From Terriglobia bacterium (lineage in GTDB: Bacteria > Acidobacteriota > Thermoanaerobaculia > Thermoanaerobaculales > Thermoanaerobaculaceae): a stretch of 64,000 bases of DNA. The stretch is taken from positions 21,607 to 85,606 of the forward strand of contig JAIQFQ010000013.1 of assembly GCA_020073245.1 (NCBI GenBank), in the 5' to 3' direction. Positions 54,723 through 62,668 of this stretch are shown piece after piece (positions within the stretch are counted from its first letter, which is position 1; each line of letters begins with the position of its first letter). A program made the position numbers and the translations under genes. The notes below the pieces were generated by a model. That model made no database searches and was not told where the DNA came from. It worked only from the letters and a program-made list of their open reading frames with translations.

Positions 54723-54857
54723 TCGCTCTGATTATAGGGTGAAATCCCGAACGTGATGCGCGTGTTTCGCGGGATGCGATCGACGTGTCGGCGACCGGCG
54801 CATTCCGACCGGACCGGGACAAGGCCGGCGTCATCCCGCCCGGCGGACCGGTCGGAG

Positions 54858-54922
54858 CCTGTGTTATCGTGAAAGCGTCAGCGTCGGCGTGGTCGAAAGA
54901 GTCAGCTCTGTACGAACACAGG
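54858..54922 (+). promoter_or_regulatory. Hairpin in the metK leader next to the ribosome binding site
   Basis: CCTGTGTT at 54858-54865 and AACACAGG at 54915-54922 are exact 8-bp inverted repeats around 49 nt that contain a smaller AGAG/CTCT hairpin. The 3' arm touches the GGGAGAG ribosome binding site of metK (start 54933). The stem could control translation; no SAM-I, SAM-II or SAM-III signature is recognised. Confidence 0.42.
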
Positions 54923-54932
54923 GAGAGAGAGC

Positions 54933-56129
54933 GTGAACAGCAGAGGGATCCATGTTTTCACGTCGGAGTCGGTGACCGAGGGCCACCCGGACAAGGTGTG
55001 CGACCAGATCTCGGATGCGGTGCTGGACGAGGTGCTGCGCCAGGACATCGAGGCCGGACGCGTCGGCCAGGGGCGCGTCGCCTGCGAGAGCTTCATCACC
55101 GTTGGGCTCGTCATCGTCGGCGGTGAGATCACCACCGACGGGTGGGTCGACGTCCAGGACCTGGTGCGCAGCCTCGTCCGCGACATCGGCTACACCGACG
55201 CCAAGTACGGCTTCAACTATGCCACCTGCGGGATCCTCAACGCCATCGGGCGGCAGTCCGGAGACATCGCCCAGGGGGTGGACACCGGCGGAGCCGGAGA
55301 CCAGGGGCTGATGGTCGGGTACGCGTGCGATGAGACCCCCGAGTTGATGCCCATGCCGATCACGCTCGCTCACAAGCTCACGCGGCGTCTCGCCGAGGTG
55401 CGGCGGAAGGGCGTGCTGCCGTATCTGGGGCCGGACGGCAAGTCCCAGGTGACGGTCGAGTACCGGGAAGGGAAGCCCGTCCGGATCGATACCGTGGTGA
55501 TCTCGTCCCAGCACACCGAGGACATCCTCAACAAGAAGGGCGACCACATCACGGCCGCCGCGCGCGAGGAGATCATCGAGAAGGTCGGCCTCGCGGTGCT
55601 GCCCAAGAAGCTGATCGACGAGAAGACCCGCTTTCTGGTCAACCCGACCGGCAAGTTCGTGATTGGCGGCCCTCAGTCCGACACCGGGATGACGGGCCGG
55701 AAGATCATCGTGGACACCTACGGTGGGTGGGCGCCCCACGGCGGCGGCGCGTTCTCGGGCAAAGACCCCACGAAGGTGGACCGGTCCGCGACGTACATGG
55801 CGCGTCACATCGCGAAGAACATCGTTGCCGCCAAGCTCGCCCGCGAGGCTCTGGTTCAACTCGCCTACGCCATCGGCGTGGCGGACCCCGTCTCGGTGAT
55901 GGTGGACACCGCCGGCACCGGGGTGATCCCCGACGAGCGGCTCACGAAGGTGGTCCGTCAGGTGTTTCCGCTCACACCCCGTGGGATCATCGAGGAACTC
56001 GACCTCCTGAAGCCGATCTACCGGATCACGGCGAGCTACGGCCACTTCGGGCGCTCGGAGCCCGACTTCCGCTGGGAGAGCCTGCACCACGTCGATGCTC
56101 TCAAGGCGGCCGCGGCAAAGCGGGCGTAG
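54933..56129 (+). CDS. metK: S-adenosylmethionine synthetase
   Basis: The 398-residue enzyme makes SAM from methionine and ATP. It is full length, with [25 protein letters not shown] near the N-terminus (the His and Asp that bind ATP and Mg), [23 protein letters not shown] (about 117-139) and [27 protein letters not shown] (about 269-295), the P-loop-like motif. The GTG start at 54933 follows AGGGAGAG. After the stop, 56166-56187 can form a weak GCTGAG/CTCAGC hairpin that overlaps the convergent fusion-gene stop. Metabolically it serves the many methylations and the radical-SAM enzyme RimO. Confidence 0.96.
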   Translation: MNSRGIHVFTSESVTEGHPDKVCDQISDAVLDEVLRQDIEAGRVGQGRVACESFITVGLVIVGGEITTDGWVDVQDLVRSLVRDIGYTDAKYGFNYATCGILNAIGRQSGDIAQGVDTGGAGDQGLMVGYACDETPELMPMPITLAHKLTRRLAEVRRKGVLPYLGPDGKSQVTVEYREGKPVRIDTVVISSQHTEDILNKKGDHITAAAREEIIEKVGLAVLPKKLIDEKTRFLVNPTGKFVIGGPQSDTGMTGRKIIVDTYGGWAPHGGGAFSGKDPTKVDRSATYMARHIAKNIVAAKLAREALVQLAYAIGVADPVSVMVDTAGTGVIPDERLTKVVRQVFPLTPRGIIEELDLLKPIYRITASYGHFGRSEPDFRWESLHHVDALKAAAAKRA

Positions 56130-56182
56130 CAGCGCCGCAGGAGTGCGCGGGATCGCCCTGCGATCGCTGAGCTCCGACAATC

Positions 56183-59100
56183 TCAGCCGCTGACCCAGTC
56201 GACAGAACGAACCGGTCGCGCCGGATCCTCCTGGAGGACCGCGTCGAGGGACTCGAGGAAGAGATCCGCATCGCTCTCTGAGAACACGAGCGGCGGGCGT
56301 AGCTTGAGGACGGTGTGGTGCGGCCCGTCGGCGCCGGTCAGGATGCCGCATTCCCGGAGACGGTTCACCACATACGTCGCCTCCTCGACCGCCGGCTCGA
56401 GCGTTCCTCTGTCCCGTACCAGCTCCACGCCGAGGAAGAGGCCGGAGCCCCGAACGTCGCCGATCAGGGCGTATCGCTCCTTGAGCCCCTGCAGGCCGGC
56501 CACCAGATGCCGACCCACCCGGAGTGCCCTCTCCTGGAGACGTTCATCCTCGAGAACGTCGAGCACGGCCAGACCGGCGGCGCATGCGACCGGGTTCCCG
56601 CCGAAGGTGCTGAAGAACTCCATGCCGTTGTCGAACGAGGCGGCGATCTCGGGCGTCGTAACCACGGCCGCGAGAGGGAACCCGTTGCCGATCGGCTTGC
56701 CAAGGACCACGATGTCGGGCACGACGCCGTGGGCCTCGAACCCCCAGAAGTGCGTTCCGAGCCGTCCGAACCCGGTCTGCACCTCGTCGGCGATGCAGAC
56801 GCCGCCTGCCGCACGCACGTATCGGTACGCATCGGCGAGATAGCCGGGCGGCAGGACGACCTGCCCTGCGACGCTCGGGAACGTCTCCGCGAGGTACGCA
56901 GCGACACCGCGCCGCTGCGCCCGAACGTCGTCGAGGACCTCCGCCACGTGACGCGCGTACTTCGCACCGGCCTGGGGGTCGTCGCGGCGGTACGGGCCGC
57001 GGTAGTCGTCGGGGAGGAACGCCTCATGCACCCACGGCTTGCGGCCGCGGCCGCCCGGACCGTCGAACTTGTAGGGACTCACGTCCACGAGCGTCGTCGT
57101 GTGTCCGTGGTATGCGTGCTCGAGGACGATCAGGTCCTCCCGCCCGGTGTGGGTGCGGGCGAGCCTCAACGCCAGCTCGTTGGCCTCGCTGCCGGAGTTG
57201 ATGAAGGTGCACACCGAGAGCGGCTCCGGCAGCAGGCGCGTGAGTCGCCCGGCGTAGCGGACGACCGTGTCGTGGAGGTAGCGGGTGTTCGTGTTGAGGA
57301 GCGCGATCTGCTCCTGCACGGCCCGGACCACTCGCGGGTGGCTGTGCCCGACGAGTGGGACGTTGTTGAAGACGTCGAGGTAGGCGCGGCCAGTCTCGTC
57401 GTAGAGGTACTGCATCCAGGCTCGGACGATCTTGAGCGGTCGCCGGTAGGAGACGCTCAGGTTGCGGGCGAGATGCTCGCGCCGGCCGGCGAGGGTCTCC
57501 TCCGGCACGGGCTCGACGGCGGCGAAGCGCTCGGCCGGGACCCCCAACAGCACGTTCGGATCGGGCGAAAACGCCGCCCACACGGCGCGGTGACCGGGAA
57601 ACGCGACGCCCGGGAAGTCCGCGCCCTTGTCGAGCAGGTCGAGGATGAGCTGGACATGGACGTGAGGCGTCCACCCGCCGTTGGTCGGCGGCGCCCCAAC
57701 GCGCCCGATCTCCCGGCCGGGCTCGACGCGTTGGCCCACGGAAAGACCGGCAGGCGTGTCTTCGCTCAGGTGCCCGTAGAGCGTGTGGAACGGCAGACCA
57801 TCGCCGGTTTCGTGGCGGAGGATCACGAGCGGGCCGTAGTCCTGGGGAGCCGAGTTGTTGGCGAGCGTGTGGACGACGCCGGCGAGCGGTGAGTGAATCG
57901 GCGAGCCGGGCTCCACGAAGAGGTCGATCCCCAGGTGCACGGTGCGCCGCTCGTCGGTCGGGCGACCGCCCCCGGCGAAAGCCGGGGACATGTATATCCC
58001 GCGTGCCTCGTCGTAGCGCCCGATGCCGACTGCGACGCCCGCCTTCCGCATCTCCCTGAAGACCGACTCGGTCATGGCCTCGGTCTCGGCCGCATGCGGA
58101 TCGGCGCCGAGGAAGCGGCTGCCGACGCTCAGGTCGAAGACCAGGCTCGGTGCCGTTCGCAGGTCCACGTCGAGGACGGGAGAGGCATGCTCCGCGTTCG
58201 TCCGCAGCCAGCTCATGACCGCCTCGCCCTCGGGCACCGGCGGGAGGCCGCACGCTGCCCGGAAGGCGGCGCACGCGAAGCGGGGGTGGACGCGGGCGAG
58301 CCGCTCGAGTGCGTCCCAGGCCGGTGTCTCACTGATCGTCACGTAGGGGTCGTCGGGCCGGAGGGTGCGACGCCACGCCGAGTTGGTGACGCTTACGGCG
58401 AGGCGCGCGGCGATGAGCGGGTAGATCAGGCCGATCTCCGTCTCGTCGAGCGGGAACGCGCCGTGGTAGCCGGCGACGACCTGGGCCGCCGCCGCCACGG
58501 GGTCGTTCTCGCCCAGGATGGCGTACGCTGCCGCGATCGCGGGCTCGGAGACGGTGATCCCGCGGTGCATGTCGCCGAAGTCCACCACGCTCACGACCTG
58601 ACGCGGCTCCGAACGGGCGTCGCCCACGAGCACGTTGTGGTCGTTCGCGTCACCGTAGACGACACTGCGCCGCAGGGCAGGCAGGGCAGGGACAACCTCG
58701 TTCTCCCAGAGCGCGAGGGACCACTCGACCAGCGCCCGTCGTGAGGGATCGGAGATGTAGTGCAGGTGGGGGCGGATCCAGCCGGCGCGTGTGAGGTCCC
58801 ACTTCAGCTCGCGCTCGGCCGCCGGGTGCGAGAAGTCCGCAAGGCCGGTGTCCATCTCTCCGAGCATTCGGCCGAGGCTCGCGAGCAGCTCAGGCGAGTG
58901 CGGGCGAGCCTCGGCGAGGGTCGTCCCGGGCACATGCGTGAGCATCCAGACGAGCCGCGGCGTGCCGTCCTGCGTGGGAACGGTGACGATGGTCTCGCCG
59001 CTCGCGGTGGGACATACCCGTGGCAGAGCGAGGTGCGGGGCGCGTCGCGCGAGGTGCTGGAGCGCTTGGCACTGCATCTCGACGAAACCCCACTCCCGCG

Positions 59101-59275
59101 CCGGGTGCATGACTTTCAGGACGAAGCGCCGGTCGTCTCGTGCAGCCAGGAAGAAGTTGTCATCGTACTCGCCCGGCAAGGAGCGGGCGGCAGCCTCGAC
59201 CGCGAAGACGCCGCCGGCAATGGCCGCAGCCTCCGCCTCGGTGACCGCCGTTTCGACGCGATCCTCGATCGTCAT
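56183..59275 (-). CDS. Fusion: APH-type kinase, M23-like domain, class III aminotransferase
   Basis: The 1030-residue protein has three domains. Residues about 1-340 form an APH/choline-kinase-type kinase with catalytic VVYGDANDHNVLV near 203 and VVDFGDMHRG near 228. Residues about 440-545 form an M23-like domain with intact zinc ligands: HLGID near 445, YGHL, and HVHVQ near 536. Residues about 575-1020 form a class III PLP enzyme with the lysine in LGKPIGNGFP near 855, most like the ethanolamine-phosphate or phosphohydroxylysine phospho-lyases. In mammals hydroxylysine kinase and its phospho-lyase are separate proteins; a bacterial fusion of such domains was used to link them. No signal peptide is seen, so the M23 part may act in the cytoplasm or only bind. 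Confidence 0.88.
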   Translation of the reverse strand: MTIEDRVETAVTEAEAAAIAGGVFAVEAAARSLPGEYDDNFFLAARDDRRFVLKVMHPAREWGFVEMQCQALQHLARRAPHLALPRVCPTASGETIVTVPTQDGTPRLVWMLTHVPGTTLAEARPHSPELLASLGRMLGEMDTGLADFSHPAAERELKWDLTRAGWIRPHLHYISDPSRRALVEWSLALWENEVVPALPALRRSVVYGDANDHNVLVGDARSEPRQVVSVVDFGDMHRGITVSEPAIAAAYAILGENDPVAAAAQVVAGYHGAFPLDETEIGLIYPLIAARLAVSVTNSAWRRTLRPDDPYVTISETPAWDALERLARVHPRFACAAFRAACGLPPVPEGEAVMSWLRTNAEHASPVLDVDLRTAPSLVFDLSVGSRFLGADPHAAETEAMTESVFREMRKAGVAVGIGRYDEARGIYMSPAFAGGGRPTDERRTVHLGIDLFVEPGSPIHSPLAGVVHTLANNSAPQDYGPLVILRHETGDGLPFHTLYGHLSEDTPAGLSVGQRVEPGREIGRVGAPPTNGGWTPHVHVQLILDLLDKGADFPGVAFPGHRAVWAAFSPDPNVLLGVPAERFAAVEPVPEETLAGRREHLARNLSVSYRRPLKIVRAWMQYLYDETGRAYLDVFNNVPLVGHSHPRVVRAVQEQIALLNTNTRYLHDTVVRYAGRLTRLLPEPLSVCTFINSGSEANELALRLARTHTGREDLIVLEHAYHGHTTTLVDVSPYKFDGPGGRGRKPWVHEAFLPDDYRGPYRRDDPQAGAKYARHVAEVLDDVRAQRRGVAAYLAETFPSVAGQVVLPPGYLADAYRYVRAAGGVCIADEVQTGFGRLGTHFWGFEAHGVVPDIVVLGKPIGNGFPLAAVVTTPEIAASFDNGMEFFSTFGGNPVACAAGLAVLDVLEDERLQERALRVGRHLVAGLQGLKERYALIGDVRGSGLFLGVELVRDRGTLEPAVEEATYVVNRLRECGILTGADGPHHTVLKLRPPLVFSESDADLFLESLDAVLQEDPARPVRSVDWVSG

Positions 59276-59596
59276 GCCGCCGATCTTATCCGAACCGGCC
59301 CCGGCGGTTGAGGGGGCGCCACGAGTGTCCTGCGGTCCGCTACATCGTGCTGCGGCGCTCGTGACGCGACCGCACCGGTCAACTCGGACAGGCTCCTGGC
59401 CTGCGTCTCCGGCGCGATCGGCAGGTACCGAACCAACAGAGCCGGAGTAGTTGTCGTGGGGTCTCGCCCGGTGCGAGAGCCGTAGACCCTCTGTTCACCG
59501 CCCTTGACTCGCTGGTGCCGCCGGTCCATTTTTCTTGGTAACGGTAGGAGATCTTGGGTGGATCGTTTCCGGTCTCGTAGGAGAGGGGGCTTTTCC
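59276..59596. other. Gene-free spacer upstream of the OmpA-like gene
   Basis: The 321 nt between divergent genes hold no plausible gene. TTGACT at 59504-59509, followed 17 nt later by the weak CATTTT at 59527-59532, may be a promoter for the OmpA-like gene. TCTCGC at 59462-59467 pairs with GCGAGA at 59473-59478 around CCGGT. A strong AGGAGAGGGGGC ribosome binding site precedes the ATG. Confidence 0.4.
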
Positions 59597-60769
59597 ATGA
59601 AGAGGTCGCTCATGGGTGTGCTTCTGTTGCTGGTCGGCCTGAGTATCTCAGCCCAGGAGAACACGGGGTACGTGGCGATCCTGCCGGGTTACCAGTTCCC
59701 CTCGGGGAGTCAGAGCCGAACGTTCACAACGCTCTCGGCGAACCTGGAACAGAAAGACAACTGGCTGGCCAGCCTCGACTTCGGCTGGTACTTCACCGAC
59801 CACATCGGCCTGCACGCCGGCTACATCTACATGCCCAACGACTACAAACTGCACCTCTCGGGAAATGGTGTGTTGAGTGGTCCGACGGAGTTAGGAACCT
59901 ACACGATCAACCACAACGCCGGCATCTTCGAGGTGGGACCCGAGTTCGTTTGGGAGACCCATTTCGACTACAAGCAGGTCTACGCTCAGTTGAATGTGGG
60001 CCGCACCTTCGGGAGCAGCAGCGCCACCCTCGCCTACTACCCCTCGATGTCGGAAACGTTCAACAACATCGGTGGCGGCGAGTGGTCCCTCGGGGCCGCC
60101 CTCGGCTATCGCTACTACTTCAACGATGTCGTGGGCTGGACCATCCAGGGCGCTTTCCACCACGTGAACAACTGGCCCAGCGGTGATCTCTGGGACCTAC
60201 GCACGGGCCTCGGCTTCCGCTTCTCCAAGGCCGCACCGCCGCCACCACCGCCACCGCCGCCGCGATCGACGCCACCGCCCCCACCGCCGCGGCCGACGCC
60301 CCCGTCGCCGCGGCTGCAACCGACGCCGCCGTTACCTCCACCTCCGACCCCCACGCCCGCACCGCCGCCCCCTCCGCCAGCGGTTCAGAAAGCGCCAAAG
60401 ATGATCAAGATCACGCTGGACGAGAGCGTGCTCCACTTCAGCACCGACAGGTGGGCCATCCCGAAGGAGGCGAACGCCACGCTCGACGCGGTGGTGCAGA
60501 GGCTCAGGGAAGTGCCTCTCGAGGTCAACATCTCGGGCCACACGGACAACAGGGGAAAAGCTGCGTGGAACGCCGTCGTCTCGAAGCACCGAGCCGAATC
60601 GGTCAAGGAGTACCTGGTGGGCCACGGCATCGGCGCCGGTCGGATCGCCTCCGTGACGGGCGAGGGGCCGAACAGGCCGGTGGCCGACAACAAGACCAGG
60701 GAGGGACGCTCCAAGAACCGCCGTGTGGAGATCACCTCGGTGGCCCCCGTCGAGGTGCCGGCGAAGTAG
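59597..60769 (+). CDS. OmpA-family outer-membrane protein with long Pro linker
   Basis: The 390-residue product has a signal peptide (residues 1-19), then an outer-membrane barrel (about 20-210) with strands rich in alternating aromatic residues (YVAILPGYQFPSG, WLASLDFGWYFTDHIGLHAGYIY). A linker (about 212-266) of almost only Pro, Thr and Ser includes runs of eight or more prolines. A C-terminal OmpA domain (about 268-385) contains the NISGHTDNRGKAAWNAVVSKHRAESVKEYLV peptidoglycan-binding pattern. It anchors the outer membrane to peptidoglycan. The linker is unusually long and pure. The ATG at 59597 has a strong ribosome binding site; the frame is open upstream. Confidence 0.9.
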   Translation: MKRSLMGVLLLLVGLSISAQENTGYVAILPGYQFPSGSQSRTFTTLSANLEQKDNWLASLDFGWYFTDHIGLHAGYIYMPNDYKLHLSGNGVLSGPTELGTYTINHNAGIFEVGPEFVWETHFDYKQVYAQLNVGRTFGSSSATLAYYPSMSETFNNIGGGEWSLGAALGYRYYFNDVVGWTIQGAFHHVNNWPSGDLWDLRTGLGFRFSKAAPPPPPPPPPRSTPPPPPPRPTPPSPRLQPTPPLPPPPTPTPAPPPPPPAVQKAPKMIKITLDESVLHFSTDRWAIPKEANATLDAVVQRLREVPLEVNISGHTDNRGKAAWNAVVSKHRAESVKEYLVGHGIGAGRIASVTGEGPNRPVADNKTREGRSKNRRVEITSVAPVEVPAK

Positions 60770-60899
60770 CGGTTCGATTCCGGAGAACCGGGGAAGGGCG
60801 GCCGACCCCTCCTTCGTGTGCGTGCAGGAGGCCGAGGTGTTCTGAGACGCGCCGGACGATGGCGGATGGGTCTGGTCCGTTGTGGTTCATACTTTGGCC

Positions 60900-61508
60900 A
60901 TGGATGTGGCCTCCGCCATCGCGCTCTCCCTTGCTGCCGGTCTGGTGCTCGCAGCCGTCTCCGGGCTGCGGGCGTTTCTGCCGCTGGCCGTCATCGGCCT
61001 CGCTGGCCGGCTGGGATGGATCGAGCTGGGACCGGGGTTCTCGTGGCTTTCATCGGCACCCGCTCTGCTCACGTTCTGGAGCGCTTCGCTGGTCGAGTTA
61101 CTCGGCGACAAGGTGCCCGTCGTCGACCACGCGCTGGACGCTGTCGGCACCGTACTCCGTCCCCTTGCCGGTGCTCTTGCCCTGGCGGCCGTCACGACCC
61201 GGCTCGGCCCGCTGTGGACGACCGTCGTGGCAATCGTGGTGGGAGGAAGCGCTGCAGGGCTGGTACACCTCGCCAAAGCCAAGACCAGGCTCGGGTCGTC
61301 GCTCGTCTCCTTCGGGATCGCCAATCCGCTTCTCAGCCTTGGCGAGGACCTCGTCGCTTTTGCCCTCGTGACCCTGGCGGTCCTCGTGCCCTTTGTGGCG
61401 CTGGGACTGCTCGTCCTCATCGTTCTCGGCGCCTACCGGCTCATCAGGTGGCTGGCCCGCGCGACCATCCACCCGATCGGCACGTCGGCGCCTCGAGCCG
61501 CGAGGTAG
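60900..61508 (+). CDS. DUF4126 membrane protein
   Basis: The 202-residue protein has about six hydrophobic segments and the DUF4126 pattern. LSLAAGLVLAAVSGLRAFLPLAVIGLAGRLG stands near the N-terminus, and DKVPVVDHALDAVGTVLRPLAGAL in the middle, where the Asp and His are conserved. Function unknown. The start may be the ATG at 60900 or a GTG at 60882 that adds six residues; I prefer the ATG because it precedes the first helix directly. It lies 130 nt after the OmpA-like gene and 173 nt before the YpfJ-like gene. Confidence 0.75.
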   Translation: MDVASAIALSLAAGLVLAAVSGLRAFLPLAVIGLAGRLGWIELGPGFSWLSSAPALLTFWSASLVELLGDKVPVVDHALDAVGTVLRPLAGALALAAVTTRLGPLWTTVVAIVVGGSAAGLVHLAKAKTRLGSSLVSFGIANPLLSLGEDLVAFALVTLAVLVPFVALGLLVLIVLGAYRLIRWLARATIHPIGTSAPRAAR

Positions 61509-61681
61509 TCCGTTCGCAACGTGCCGACGGTCTTGTCACGGTCGAACTGAAGCGTGGCCTCGACAGGCGCGTCATCGTTCCGGTCGTTTGGCCCCCTCCA
61601 GACCGGCGAGCCGGTGCGGTGCAGGGTGCCCCGGCGAACCAGGCCTTTCGGCTATCCTGGTTAATCTCAGGGAGGACCGCG

Positions 61682-62545
61682 ATGCGATGGACACCAGGGG
61701 GCCGCAGCGAGGATGTCGAGGATGTCCGCGACGAAGGCGGGGGCTCGGGATTCCGACTCCGCGGGCCGCACCTTGGGATCGGTGGGTTCATCGTCGTGCT
61801 TGTGCTCTCCCTGCTCTTCAAACGCAACTTCTTCTCGCTGCTCGGGGTCGGGAATGTCGGCTCGCCGGCGGCGACGGTCGCTTCGCGGTCGGTGCCGCGC
61901 GGGCCAGAGGACGATCGGCAGGTGCAGTTCGTCTCGTTCGTTCTGGACGACGTGCAGAAGACATGGTCGCACGCGTTCGCGCAGGCGAACCGACAGTATC
62001 CGCACGCCAAGCTCGTCCTCTTCAGCGATGAGACGCGCTCCGGTTGCGGTTTCGCGGAGGCCGCATCGGGTCCCTTCTACTGCCCGGAGGATCAGAAGGT
62101 CTACATCGACCTCGCGTTCTACCAGGAGCTCAAGACGAGGTTCGGCGCCCCGGGCGAATTCGCCCAGGCCTACGTGATCGCCCACGAGATCGGGCACCAC
62201 GTCCAGAACCTCCTCGGCATCGACGCGAAGGTGCGTCAGTTGCAGGCACGTGGCCCGTCGCGAGCCCACGAACTGTCGATCGGGCTGGAGCTCCAGGCCG
62301 ACTGCCTCGCGGGTGTCTGGGCCCACTCCACCGAGCAGAGGAACATCCTGGAGCAGGGTGACGTGGAGTCTGGGCTTGCCGCGGCGGCGGCCGTGGGTGA
62401 CGACCGGTTGCAGCGGCAGGCAGGCCGGAGGGTCAGCCCGGAGACGTGGACGCACGGCTCCTCACAGCAGCGGGTGGATTGGTTCCGGCGGGGCCTCTCG
62501 GCAGGTCGCGTCGATGCCTGCGACACCTTCTCATCCAGGCCCTGA
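61682..62545 (+). CDS. YpfJ-family neutral zinc metallopeptidase
   Basis: The 287-residue product has one membrane helix (about residues 32-45), a periplasmic body, and the zinc motif HEIGHH near residue 168, with a downstream LELQADCLAGVWAH supplying the third ligand and the family signature. Opening words MRWTPGGRSEDVEDVRDEGGG match the YpfJ N-terminus. It should be a membrane-anchored metallopeptidase facing the periplasm. The start is the ATG at 61682 with AGGGAGG before it; the frame is open upstream through the previous gene region, but that is a shadow. Confidence 0.9.
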   Translation: MRWTPGGRSEDVEDVRDEGGGSGFRLRGPHLGIGGFIVVLVLSLLFKRNFFSLLGVGNVGSPAATVASRSVPRGPEDDRQVQFVSFVLDDVQKTWSHAFAQANRQYPHAKLVLFSDETRSGCGFAEAASGPFYCPEDQKVYIDLAFYQELKTRFGAPGEFAQAYVIAHEIGHHVQNLLGIDAKVRQLQARGPSRAHELSIGLELQADCLAGVWAHSTEQRNILEQGDVESGLAAAAAVGDDRLQRQAGRRVSPETWTHGSSQQRVDWFRRGLSAGRVDACDTFSSRP

Positions 62546-62668
62546 ACTGGCTCCAACGGCGACCCGGCCGGAGCGGCCCCACCGCGCTCGCGCCGCAGCA
62601 CGTCCTCTTGCGGTGGGTCACCTGGTTGGATTGCTGGGAGCGACTGTTCCTGTCAGTTGCCGGCCGTC

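Noticed and set aside
54723..54932. SAM-I riboswitch before metK
   Set aside because: The characteristic SAM-I conserved helices are absent; only a generic hairpin is found.
60818..61681. Long N-terminal extension of the YpfJ-like gene
   Set aside because: It overlaps the DUF4126 gene in another frame and is Arg-rich, while the family N-terminus and ribosome binding site are at 61682.
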